From NCBI GenBank assembly GCA_030694835.1, contig JAUYUF010000276.1, forward strand, positions 1 through 6,592: a stretch of 6,592 nt of DNA, in the 5' to 3' direction. The stretch is from Flavobacteriaceae bacterium. Its GTDB lineage: Bacteria; Bacteroidota; Bacteroidia; Flavobacteriales; Flavobacteriaceae. Below the pieces are notes generated by a model, which did not search any database, was not told the DNA's origin, and saw only the letters and a list, made by a program, of their open reading frames with translations. Positions 1 through 6,097 of the stretch are shown here, piece by piece (the first letter of the stretch is position 1; each line of letters starts with the position of its first letter). The position numbers and the translations under genes were made by a program.

Positions 1-1
1 G

Positions 2-64
2 ATTGGAATCAGTTTTGTATTGTTAGGCTCTCATTGGTGGATAATGAAAAAGTATAAAGATTGA
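2..64 (+). CDS. C-terminal end of an unidentified, probably membrane-bound protein (5' partial)
   Basis: An open plus-strand frame enters from the left edge and ends with TGA at 62-64, giving 20 residues: a hydrophobic stretch (IGISFVLLGSHWWIM) followed by the basic tail KKYKD. That pattern would suit the last membrane segment and cytoplasmic tail of an inner-membrane protein, but too little is visible to name a family. The gene is convergent with the symporter gene, which ends at 202 on the other strand. One of the other two plus-strand frames stops at 24 and the other at 57, so this frame runs longest, though the margin over the second is small. The evidence is weak because of the short length. 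Confidence 0.4.
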   Translation: MGISFVLLGSHWWIMKKYKD

Positions 65-140
65 TTTTATATCAAAAAATCACTACTGACGATTCGAATA
101 GCTTTAAGAGCTTAGGAATAAAAAAATTACAATAATTGAC

Positions 141-176
141 AAAAAAATAAACCCTATCAAGAAATTGATAGGGTTT
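141..176 (-). terminator. Rho-independent terminator of the actP-like gene
   Basis: A perfect 12-bp inverted repeat (AAACCCTATCAA at 149-160 and its complement at 165-176) encloses a 4-base loop. Read on the minus strand the stem is followed by TATTTTTTT, a good T-run. It begins 25 bases after the stop codon of the symporter gene. On the plus strand the stem is followed by CGTCTC rather than a T-run, so it is mainly a minus-strand terminator and is not an obvious bidirectional one for the convergent gene. Confidence 0.88.
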
Positions 177-201
177 CGTCTCTAATTAAAAAATGATGAT
201 A

Positions 202-2124
202 TTAAACATTCGTATTTTCAACAGTTAATTCCTGTTTTTGAGTAGCTAAAGAAACCACATAAATCACAATCACTGAAATGGTGAACGAAATAATAGCTGG
301 ATTTTCCAATTTATGAATTGCATCGGCTGAGTCAAATCCGTAACGATCCCACATAGTTGGTGAGGTTAAAATAATAGCCAAGGCAGAAATAATCCCTGCA
401 ATGATAGAAGCAATAATTCCTTTTGCGGTGGTTTTACTCCAGAAAAGGATGAATAAAATAGCCGGTAAATTGGCTGAAGCGGCAACAGCAAAAGCCCATC
501 CTACCAAGAAAGAAACATTCATTCCTTTAAAGGAAATTCCCAATCCTATGGCTAGAATTCCAACTGCAAAGGCAGCAATTTTTCCTGCTTTTACTTTTTG
601 TTCATCCGAAGGATTACGCTGCATGTAATTATCATACAAATCATGTGCAATTGCACCTGATGATGCGATAATTAATCCGGCAACGGTCCCTAAAATCGTA
701 GAAAAAGCGACCGCAGAAATAATGGAAAATATTCCAACTCCAAATGCTTTGGCTAATAATGGAGCAGACATATTACTACTTTCAACGTCAAAAACACCAT
801 TTACTGCTGCGCCAAGTCCCATGAAAAGTGTTAAAATATAAAAAGTACCGATAGCGGCTATCGCCAAAATGGTAGATTTACGTGCATCGCGCTGACTTGG
901 AACGGTGTAATATCGAATTAAAATGTGCGGTAAGGCAGCAGTTCCTAAGAACAGTGCCAACATCAATGAAATAAAATCAATTTTATCCCACAGGGTCGAT
1001 CCTTTTCCAATTTTGTATTTCAAACCGGGCAACATAAAATCTTTCCCTGAAGTATGATTTTGATAATAAACAGAAACTTTTTTGCCGTTATCTTTAAATT
1101 TTAATTCAGATAACCGAACGATTTCTCCGTTTTCAATAGTTGATAAAAATTTAAGCGGTCCAACAGGTCCAGTTTTTTCTACTTCTTGTCCGTCCACAAT
1201 TATTTTACTCATGTGACCTACTTGGTAAAATTTCCCATTTTCTTTGAATTCGCCATTGTAAAGTAAATCACCTTTTTCAGCCTCAGCAATCGAGAGCATT
1301 TCACTAACTTTAAAAGCACCCTCTTTTTCAACTACATTAAACCAACGTTCAACACCCTCTTTTTCTAATTTTACAACTTCAATTCCTTTAACTGTTTGTT
1401 GGTCTTTTACTTGATAACCATCAACGGCAATTACTTTTCCGTCAGATACTTGAGCATCAAAAAGCATGTATTCTTTGAATTTCATATCGCCAATAGATGG
1501 TTTTAAATTTAAACCATTGTTGAAAACGTAAATAGTAAGTATAGTTGAAAAAACAATTAATAGTCCACCTTTGATAAACTGAACGTAAGTTGTTGAAGTC
1601 ATTCCGGCAGTTGCCACAATAAAAATTACGATAATTCCGACCAAAACTACCCCAACCCAATGTGGAAGTCCGAGTAATGGTGTCACCAAATCACCGGCAC
1701 CCACCATTTGCGGAATTAAATAAAATATGGAAATCACCAAGGTACTGATAGCGGCAGCTAAAGTGATTCCTCTGCTGTTGAATTTTGAATTTAAAGCATC
1801 GGTAAAAGTATATTTTCCGAGCCGTTTCATGGGTTCTGCCACTAAAAACAGGGCTACAATCCATCCGGCTAAAAATCCGATAGAATATAAAAATCCGTCA
1901 AAGCCAACCATGGCTATCATCCCGCAAATTCCTAAAAAGGAAGCGGCACTAAGATAATCGCCGGCAAAAGCAACGCCATTAACAGCCCAGTGAATTTGAC
2001 CACCGGCTGCATAATAACTACTGGCCGACTTGGTTTTACGCGCAAAATAAAATGAAAGTCCGATTACAAATGTTACAAAAAACAAGAAAAAGGCTATAGC
2101 TATGTATGAAACTCCGTATATCAT
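202..2124 (-). CDS. actP: ActP-like cation/acetate symporter with a large extramembrane insertion
   Basis: This 640-residue inner-membrane protein belongs to the sodium:solute symporter (SSS) family and probably imports acetate or a related short monocarboxylate with Na+ or H+. About 13 membrane segments can be read: roughly 4-28, 46-73, 78-97, 119-147, 155-174, 183-204, 384-407, 417-440, 460-492, 513-532, 536-563, 567-588 and 609-627. Family-typical stretches include TSTTYVQFIKGGLL (176-189), DFISLMLALFLGTAALPHIL (383-402) and AFSTILGTVAGL (473-484). S475/T476 there occupy the position of the Na+-binding Ser/Thr pair of SSS transporters. Between segments 6 and 7, about residues 205-380 form a long hydrophilic stretch, far longer than I recall for E. 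coli ActP (549 residues in total). The positive-inside pattern places it in the periplasm. The ATG overlaps the stop of the DUF485 gene (ATGA), as in the yjcH-actP pair of E. coli. The family is clear; the substrate is inferred from homology and the DUF485 partner. Pyruvate or glyoxylate are alternatives. Confidence 0.85.
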   Translation of the reverse strand: MIYGVSYIAIAFFLFFVTFVIGLSFYFARKTKSASSYYAAGGQIHWAVNGVAFAGDYLSAASFLGICGMIAMVGFDGFLYSIGFLAGWIVALFLVAEPMKRLGKYTFTDALNSKFNSRGITLAAAISTLVISIFYLIPQMVGAGDLVTPLLGLPHWVGVVLVGIIVIFIVATAGMTSTTYVQFIKGGLLIVFSTILTIYVFNNGLNLKPSIGDMKFKEYMLFDAQVSDGKVIAVDGYQVKDQQTVKGIEVVKLEKEGVERWFNVVEKEGAFKVSEMLSIAEAEKGDLLYNGEFKENGKFYQVGHMSKIIVDGQEVEKTGPVGPLKFLSTIENGEIVRLSELKFKDNGKKVSVYYQNHTSGKDFMLPGLKYKIGKGSTLWDKIDFISLMLALFLGTAALPHILIRYYTVPSQRDARKSTILAIAAIGTFYILTLFMGLGAAVNGVFDVESSNMSAPLLAKAFGVGIFSIISAVAFSTILGTVAGLIIASSGAIAHDLYDNYMQRNPSDEQKVKAGKIAAFAVGILAIGLGISFKGMNVSFLVGWAFAVAASANLPAILFILFWSKTTAKGIIASIIAGIISALAIILTSPTMWDRYGFDSADAIHKLENPAIISFTISVIVIYVVSLATQKQELTVENTNV

Positions 2125-2399
2125 GCTTTCTCTTCTTTATTGAGTTGATCTTCGTAACGCGTACAAATTGCGTTGTAAATTAAACCGAGAACAACGGCAA
2201 AAACAATGAGTCCGATTCCGTAAACGATGGCTAAATTCTGTCCAAAAACTTTGATACTCAGCAATTCATAATTGAAAACGCCGATGGCTACAAAGCCGGC
2301 GTAAAAAATAAAATAGAGAAAGAAAAACCAAACACCTAATCTGGCTTTCTTTTTTGAGGCAAGGTCCACACCAAGCTCTACCGCGGGTCCGTGATGCAT
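2121..2399 (-). CDS. DUF485 small inner-membrane protein, partner of the ActP-like symporter (YjcH-like)
   Basis: This 92-residue protein has a short polar N-terminus (MHHGPAVELG), a basic patch SKKKAR (15-20), a first membrane segment at about 21-42, a short loop, a second segment at about 56-79 and a charged tail ending EDQLNKEEKA. The pattern of an R-x-G-x-x-F-type start to the first helix, NLAIVYGIGLI (55-65) and a C-terminal YED matches the DUF485 family, whose E. coli member YjcH lies between acs and actP. The molecular role of DUF485 proteins is not well established; an accessory or assembly role for the symporter is inference from constant linkage. Its TGA overlaps the symporter ATG by 4 bases, so translation is probably coupled. 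No clear Shine-Dalgarno sequence precedes the ATG, which is normal for Bacteroidota. It is likely the first gene of a two-gene unit. Confidence 0.85.
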   Translation of the reverse strand: MHHGPAVELGVDLASKKKARLGVWFFFLYFIFYAGFVAIGVFNYELLSIKVFGQNLAIVYGIGLIVFAVVLGLIYNAICTRYEDQLNKEEKA

Positions 2400-2460
2400 A
2401 ATTTATGAAGGATTAATTATTATTAATTTTAATTGTTTTTAAACTAATGAAAAACAGTTG

Positions 2461-2468
2461 TAAAATTA
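2461..2468 (-). promoter_or_regulatory. Weak candidate -7 element for the DUF485-actP unit
   Basis: The minus strand reads TAATTTTA here, 7 of 8 matches to the Bacteroidota TAnnTTTG element, about 62 bases before the DUF485 start. No convincing TTG -33 element is found at the expected distance upstream. In such AT-rich sequence a near-match is easily due to chance, so this is only a candidate. Confidence 0.22.
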
Positions 2469-2484
2469 TTCCATTTAAAGTATT

Positions 2485-2511
2485 TAAAACATGACTTTTT
2501 AACATGTTTTA
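2485..2511. promoter_or_regulatory. Inverted repeat upstream of the DUF485-actP unit, possible operator
   Basis: Two perfect 9-base arms, TAAAACATG (2485-2493) and CATGTTTTA (2503-2511), are separated by 9 bases. The AACATG half also recurs in direct orientation at 2488 and 2501, and AACATGTT at 2501-2508 is itself palindromic. The repeat lies 86-112 bases before the DUF485 start, and about 17 bases upstream of the weak -7 candidate, where an activator or repressor could act. Alternatively it could form a hairpin 20 bases after the porin stop codon, but the stem is AT-rich and no real T-run follows it on the minus strand, so a terminator is less likely. No regulator is identified. Confidence 0.35.
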
Positions 2512-2531
2512 CTAAATTGATGAACTAAATC

Positions 2532-3791
2532 TTAAAAACTATAAATTACTGAAAATAACAAACGTAAATTTGCAACATCATTAATGTTAGCATTTGGATA
2601 TACAGAAGATTTATCTTGAACTTCGCCAAAACTATTTCTAGTATTTCCATATCCAGCAACCGTGTATTCTGTTTCAAAAGCAAATTTTATCTTCTTTTCG
2701 GTATAAACGGCTCGTGGCGAAATCCGAAAAACATAGTCAATATTTGAACCTCTTGAAAAATATGATTTTGATGATTGCGGATTGTAAATTTCATCCTCAG
2801 CACCTAAGTTTTTTGTATAACCACCAAATAAACCGTATTGCATTTTAGATTTTCCTTTGGTCATTAATTCCGTCCAAAATGACATATTGTTAATGGTTGT
2901 ATAGGTTCTATAATCGTAGCTGATTAAATCATTTATATTGGATGGTTTTTTTAAAGCATATCCTCCCAACATCATGGCATCAAACATATTGGCACCGTAA
3001 ACGCCTTCTATTTTCAACGTTAATTTTTCGTTGTCATATCGAGCATAAGCCATGGCAGTCAACCCTTTAACTCTTCCATTTTCTACATAACTACTATCTG
3101 TTTTTAAGCGTGGTAAAAGTTCTTTGTAGCCAAGTCCGCCACCCACTAATAATTTTTTAAAGCGATAACTGGTTTGAAGTTGCATATCAGGAATTGATGC
3201 ATTTCTCAGCGAAGCGCTTCCACCGAAACTAGCAAAATCGCGTTGCGATAATAAGGCGCCACTCACACTAAAATTTCCTTCTTTATGGGTTAATTTCACT
3301 TGCGGATTTCTAGAAAACACGGTAAAAGGAACTCCGGTATTAAATGAAATAACTTCGGGAAAACACTCGGTAATAAACATCGGATGCCAAGTTTGACCAA
3401 AAAGTAATTCGGTTTTTTTCCAATTTAATTTGGTGATGGCATGCCGCAATCGAAATCCGTTGATATCGCCATCGCTATGACCAAAAAATTCACCTTCAAT
3501 CATTCCTGATGATTTTGCGCCCAAAACTTCAGGACCCGTTATCATTCCGGTTAACCTTGTTTGGACAGCAAGCATGTTTAAACTTGAAGCGGCATTGATA
3601 TCTTTTCCTGTTTTATCGATTAATTTATTTTCAGGATACAATAAAAAATGCCCCTCCCGGGCGGTAACAGTTTGACGGGTATCAAAGAAATAATCTGCTT
3701 TAACAAATCCTTTCCATTGAATTCCAAAATCTTGCGAAAAAGTGACAAAAGTTGACTGTAAAGCCCACCATAAAAGTATATATTTTTTCAT
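2532..3791 (-). CDS. Secreted beta-barrel outer-membrane protein, DcaP-like porin
   Basis: The gene encodes a 419-residue protein from the ATG at 3791. Residues 1-19 form a signal peptide (MKKYILLWWALQSTFVTFS) with likely cleavage before QDFG. The mature part alternates short polar/hydrophobic stretches typical of beta-strands and ends in LRLLFSVIYSF, with the terminal Phe used by the outer-membrane assembly machinery. The first strand, WKGFVKADYFFD (26-37), and RLRHAITKLNW...LLFGQTWHPMF further in resemble the GFVKxD and RLRHAYGE...GQTW stretches of DcaP-type trimeric porins, which pass small dicarboxylates and similar solutes. An in-frame ATG 12 codons upstream (3827) would add MLLFFNHQLTIK ahead of the signal peptide and lies upstream of the predicted transcription start, so I prefer 3791. 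The gene lies 132 bases before the DUF485-actP pair in the same direction, suggesting a role in uptake of the same kind of substrate. Porin class is fairly likely; substrate is inference. Confidence 0.68.
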   Translation of the reverse strand: MKKYILLWWALQSTFVTFSQDFGIQWKGFVKADYFFDTRQTVTAREGHFLLYPENKLIDKTGKDINAASSLNMLAVQTRLTGMITGPEVLGAKSSGMIEGEFFGHSDGDINGFRLRHAITKLNWKKTELLFGQTWHPMFITECFPEVISFNTGVPFTVFSRNPQVKLTHKEGNFSVSGALLSQRDFASFGGSASLRNASIPDMQLQTSYRFKKLLVGGGLGYKELLPRLKTDSSYVENGRVKGLTAMAYARYDNEKLTLKIEGVYGANMFDAMMLGGYALKKPSNINDLISYDYRTYTTINNMSFWTELMTKGKSKMQYGLFGGYTKNLGAEDEIYNPQSSKSYFSRGSNIDYVFRISPRAVYTEKKIKFAFETEYTVAGYGNTRNSFGEVQDKSSVYPNANINDVANLRLLFSVIYSF

Positions 3792-3824
3792 TTTAATAGT
3801 TAGTTGATGATTAAAAAATAACAG

Positions 3825-3852
3825 CAAAATTAAGGATTAAATCAATAAATAA
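3825..3852 (-). promoter_or_regulatory. Probable promoter of the porin-like gene
   Basis: The minus strand reads TAATTTTG at 3832-3825, a perfect match to the Bacteroidota -7 element TAnnTTTG. The -33 position is only TTA (3852-3850, spacing 17), not the preferred TTG. A second option slightly downstream is TTG (3845-3843), 22 bases, then TATTTTTT (3820-3813). Either choice puts the transcription start between the two possible start codons and gives a leader of about 15-30 bases before the ATG at 3791. No operator-like repeat is evident around it. Confidence 0.4.
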
Positions 3853-3969
3853 TCTAAGAATTACCGATTATTCTTTTTATGAAATACTAATGAATCTTAT
3901 TTTATTAAATCGATAAAATGAAAAATGTTGAAGGGTAGAAAATTAAAAGTGACGATTTTTGAAGAAAAC

Positions 3970-4024
3970 AAAAAAGCAGGTGTATGAACTTAACGGATAA
4001 GATATTCCATACGCTCTATTTTTT
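3970..4024 (-). terminator. Possible terminator of the his operon (imperfect hairpin)
   Basis: Thirty bases downstream of the hisIE stop codon, GTATG (3982-3986) can pair with CATAC (4008-4012). The inner bases continue as AA/TT and CTTA/TAAG around an ACGGA loop, with small bulges. Outside this, AAAAAA (3970-3975) pairs with TTTTTT (4019-4024) across a mostly unpaired internal loop. On the minus strand the stem is followed by GCTTTTTTGTTTTC, a usable T-run. The symmetry suggests it might work in both directions. The stem is interrupted and modest in GC, so this call is tentative. The rest of the 262-base gap between hisIE and the porin gene shows only AT-rich sequence and the porin promoter. 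Confidence 0.42.
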
Positions 4025-4053
4025 ATAACTTTTTATTTGTTGTTTTGTAAGGA

Positions 4054-4641
4054 TTATTTTATTCTTGATTTCAAAACATTTTCAATTTCCTTTAATTTAA
4101 ATCCTTTTGCTTTTAATAAAATTAAAAAGTGATAGAGCAAATCTGCTGCTTCGTTTTTAAATAAATTGGCATCATTATCTTTGGCTTCAATAATTAATTC
4201 TATGGCTTCTTCGCCAACTTTTTGAGCAACTTTGTTGATGCCACTTTTAAAGAGTTTATTGGTATAAGAAGCTTCTGCATTATTATCTATTCTGTCAGCA
4301 ATAGTTTGTTCCAGCTCATACAAAAAACCTTTTGAGGTTTCTTCTTTAAAACAAGAAGTTGAACCTGTGTGGCAAGTTGGACCTTTGGGAATAGCTTTAA
4401 TTAAAACAGTATCATTGTCACAATCCATTTGTAAATCTTTAACAATTAAAAAGTTACCAGATTCTTCCCCTTTGGTCCAAAGTCTGTTTTTACTTCTGCT
4501 AAAGAAAGTTACTTTGCCTTCTTTTATTGTTTTTTCGTAAGCTTCTTTGTTCATGTAACCCAGCATTAAAACTTGTAAGGTTAATTCATGTTGAATAATA
4601 ACCGGAACTAATCCGTTTCCTTTTGTAAAATCTATTTGCAT
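4054..4641 (-). CDS. hisIE: Bifunctional phosphoribosyl-AMP cyclohydrolase / phosphoribosyl-ATP pyrophosphatase
   Basis: This 195-residue cytoplasmic fusion enzyme catalyses histidine biosynthesis steps 2 and 3: pyrophosphate removal from phosphoribosyl-ATP (HisE part), then ring opening of phosphoribosyl-AMP to ProFAR (HisI part). The HisI domain covers about residues 1-105, with MLGYMN (26-31), FFSRSKNRLWTKGEESGN (46-63), the metal-binding DCDND (73-77) and the Zn-binding CHTGSTSCF (90-98). The HisE domain covers about 107-195, with the helical metal/substrate motif KVGEEAIE (141-148) and EAADLLYH (164-171). Length is normal for fused HisIE. It is the last gene of the operon; its start overlaps the end of hisF by 10 bases, so translational coupling is likely. 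No missing key residue is seen. Confidence 0.96.
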   Translation of the reverse strand: MQIDFTKGNGLVPVIIQHELTLQVLMLGYMNKEAYEKTIKEGKVTFFSRSKNRLWTKGEESGNFLIVKDLQMDCDNDTVLIKAIPKGPTCHTGSTSCFKEETSKGFLYELEQTIADRIDNNAEASYTNKLFKSGINKVAQKVGEEAIELIIEAKDNDANLFKNEAADLLYHFLILLKAKGFKLKEIENVLKSRIK

Positions 4642-5390
4642 CTTATTGAAATTTTTGCTGTTTTTAAATATTTTTTTAAATCGGGTATTGATAACTCTCC
4701 AAAGTGAAATATACTTGCCGCCAAACCACCTGTAGCTGTTGTTCTTTCAAATACTTCTTTAAAGTGATCTTTTGTACCGGCACCGCCAGAGGCAATTATG
4801 GGAATGTTGACTGCTTTACTCACTTTATTTGTAATATCGATGGCAAAACCAGTTTTGGTGCCATCATTATTCATAGAGGTAAGCAGTATTTCTCCGGCAC
4901 CCAGTTGCTCCACTTTTTTTGCCCATTCAACTGTTTTTAATGAAGTCGGGGTTCTGCCTCCGTTCACAAAAACTTTCCATTCGTTATTTTCAAATTTAGT
5001 ATCTATGGCAACAACTACACACTGACTCCCAAACTGATTTGCAATTTTGGTAATTAAGGCCGGGTTTTTAACTGCCGATGAATTAATGCTCACTTTATCT
5101 GCACCTGCTTTAATGAGATTGGATACATCTTCAATAGAATTGATTCCCCCTCCTACCGTAAAAGGTATATTTATTTCCAAAGCAATTTGTTTGACTAATT
5201 CAATGAGTGTTTTTCTATTCTCAATGGTAGCTGTTATATCCAGAAACACCAATTCATCAGCTCCTTGCTCAACATATTTTTTAGCCAATTCAACAGGATC
5301 TCCGGCATCACGCAATTCAACAAAATTGATTCCCTTAACTGTCCGACCGTCTTTAATGTCTAAGCATGGTATTATTCTCTTTTTTAACAT
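4632..5390 (-). CDS. hisF: Imidazole glycerol phosphate synthase, cyclase subunit
   Basis: HisF (252 residues, a usual length) is the (beta/alpha)8-barrel cyclase subunit that joins HisH. It uses ammonia channelled from the HisH glutaminase to turn PRFAR into IGP and AICAR, the latter feeding purine synthesis. The catalytic aspartates D11 (in PCLDIKDG) and D130 (in VVAIDTK) are present, as are phosphate-binding glycine loops VGGG (79-82) and SGGAG (201-205) and the conserved NNDGTKTG (174-181). R5, E46, K99 and E167 stand at the numbers known for the ammonia-tunnel gate of Thermotoga maritima HisF. The C-terminal LAASIFHFGEL (223-233) is typical. The start overlaps the hisA stop by 7 bases, and the end overlaps hisIE by 10. 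Confidence 0.97.
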   Translation of the reverse strand: MLKKRIIPCLDIKDGRTVKGINFVELRDAGDPVELAKKYVEQGADELVFLDITATIENRKTLIELVKQIALEINIPFTVGGGINSIEDVSNLIKAGADKVSINSSAVKNPALITKIANQFGSQCVVVAIDTKFENNEWKVFVNGGRTPTSLKTVEWAKKVEQLGAGEILLTSMNNDGTKTGFAIDITNKVSKAVNIPIIASGGAGTKDHFKEVFERTTATGGLAASIFHFGELSIPDLKKYLKTAKISIRCK

Positions 5391-6097
5391 AGCTTTTGCA
5401 GTTCTTTTAAAGTAATGTTTCCTTCATAAATGGCTTTTCCAATGATGGCTCCTTCACAGCCAATCTCTTTTAGTTGTTCTAAATCTTTAATTGAAGAAAC
5501 TCCTCCGCTTGCTATTAAATTTACTTTTGATTGAGATAAAATATCGGCATATAACTCGTTTGAAGATCCTTGTAACATCCCGTCTTTAGCTATATCGGTA
5601 CAGATAACCTGCTGAATGCCTTTCGCTTCATAATTCTTTATAAAATCAATTACATCCAGTTCAGAGTTTTCTAACCAGGCATGAGTCGCAATTTTTCTAT
5701 TAAGGCAATCTGCTCCCAATATTATTTTATTGGAACCATATTTAGTTAACCATTTTAAAAATAGTTGAGGGTTATTTACGGCAATACTTCCTCCGGTTAT
5801 TTGATAGGCACCACAATCAAAGGCAATTGCTACATCTTCATCCGATTTTAATCCTCCTCCAAAATCAATTTTTAAATTCGTTTTAGAAGAAATTAAATCC
5901 AATACTTGATAATTAACGATGTGTTTTGATTTTGCACCATCTAAATCCACCAAGTGTACATATTGTATTCCATTCGCTTCAAATACTTTAGCGACCTCCA
6001 AAGGGTTTTCATTGTACACTTTTTTGGTGTTGTAATCTCCTTTTGACAATCTGACACATTTACCGTCTATGATATCTATTGCGGGTATTAATCTCAT
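5384..6097 (-). CDS. hisA: ProFAR isomerase (phosphoribosylformimino-AICAR-P isomerase)
   Basis: HisA (237 residues) is a cytoplasmic (beta/alpha)8-barrel that isomerises ProFAR to PRFAR by an Amadori rearrangement, the step between HisIE and the HisH/HisF synthase. The general-base/acid aspartates are visible as D8 in IPAIDIIDG and D130 in ILGADC. T167-D168 sits in the ICTDIAKDGM motif, and W141 lies in the active-site loop region. Phosphate loops FGGGL (79-83) and ASGGV (196-200) mark the two half-barrels that HisA and HisF share. Its ATG overlaps the hisH stop (ATGA) and its TAA overlaps the hisF start by 7 bases. The HisA-specific N-terminal motif MRLIPAIDIIDGKCVRL separates it from HisF. 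Confidence 0.96.
   Translation of the reverse strand: MRLIPAIDIIDGKCVRLSKGDYNTKKVYNENPLEVAKVFEANGIQYVHLVDLDGAKSKHIVNYQVLDLISSKTNLKIDFGGGLKSDEDVAIAFDCGAYQITGGSIAVNNPQLFLKWLTKYGSNKIILGADCLNRKIATHAWLENSELDVIDFIKNYEAKGIQQVICTDIAKDGMLQGSSNELYADILSQSKVNLIASGGVSSIKDLEQLKEIGCEGAIIGKAIYEGNITLKELQKLC

Noticed and set aside
401..628. Plus-strand frame of 75 codons opposite the symporter gene, and a similar 76-codon frame at 1727-1957.
   Set aside because: Both lie antisense to conserved membrane segments of the symporter and have no independent support.
1457..1660. Minus-strand frame of 67 codons in another frame within the symporter gene.
   Set aside because: The symporter frame is continuous and conserved here; the alternative gives a low-complexity product.
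3899..3919. Small hairpin ATTTTAT-7-ATAAAAT between hisIE and the porin gene.
   Set aside because: It is pure AT in an AT-rich spacer with no T-run or motif around it, so it is expected by chance.
3792..4053. Possible riboswitch, small RNA or short gene in the 262-base gap between hisIE and the porin gene.
   Set aside because: Apart from the hisIE-side hairpin and the porin promoter I see no conserved riboswitch core or credible coding frame.
4704..5025. Two plus-strand frames opposite the middle and end of hisF.
   Set aside because: They are antisense shadows of a gene with all catalytic motifs intact; the Cys/Phe-rich product of one is typical of a spurious frame.
5047..5415. Plus-strand open frame of 122 codons, opposite hisF and the hisA/hisF junction.
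   Set aside because: It lies wholly antisense to clearly conserved his genes, and its protein shows no recognisable motif or domain.
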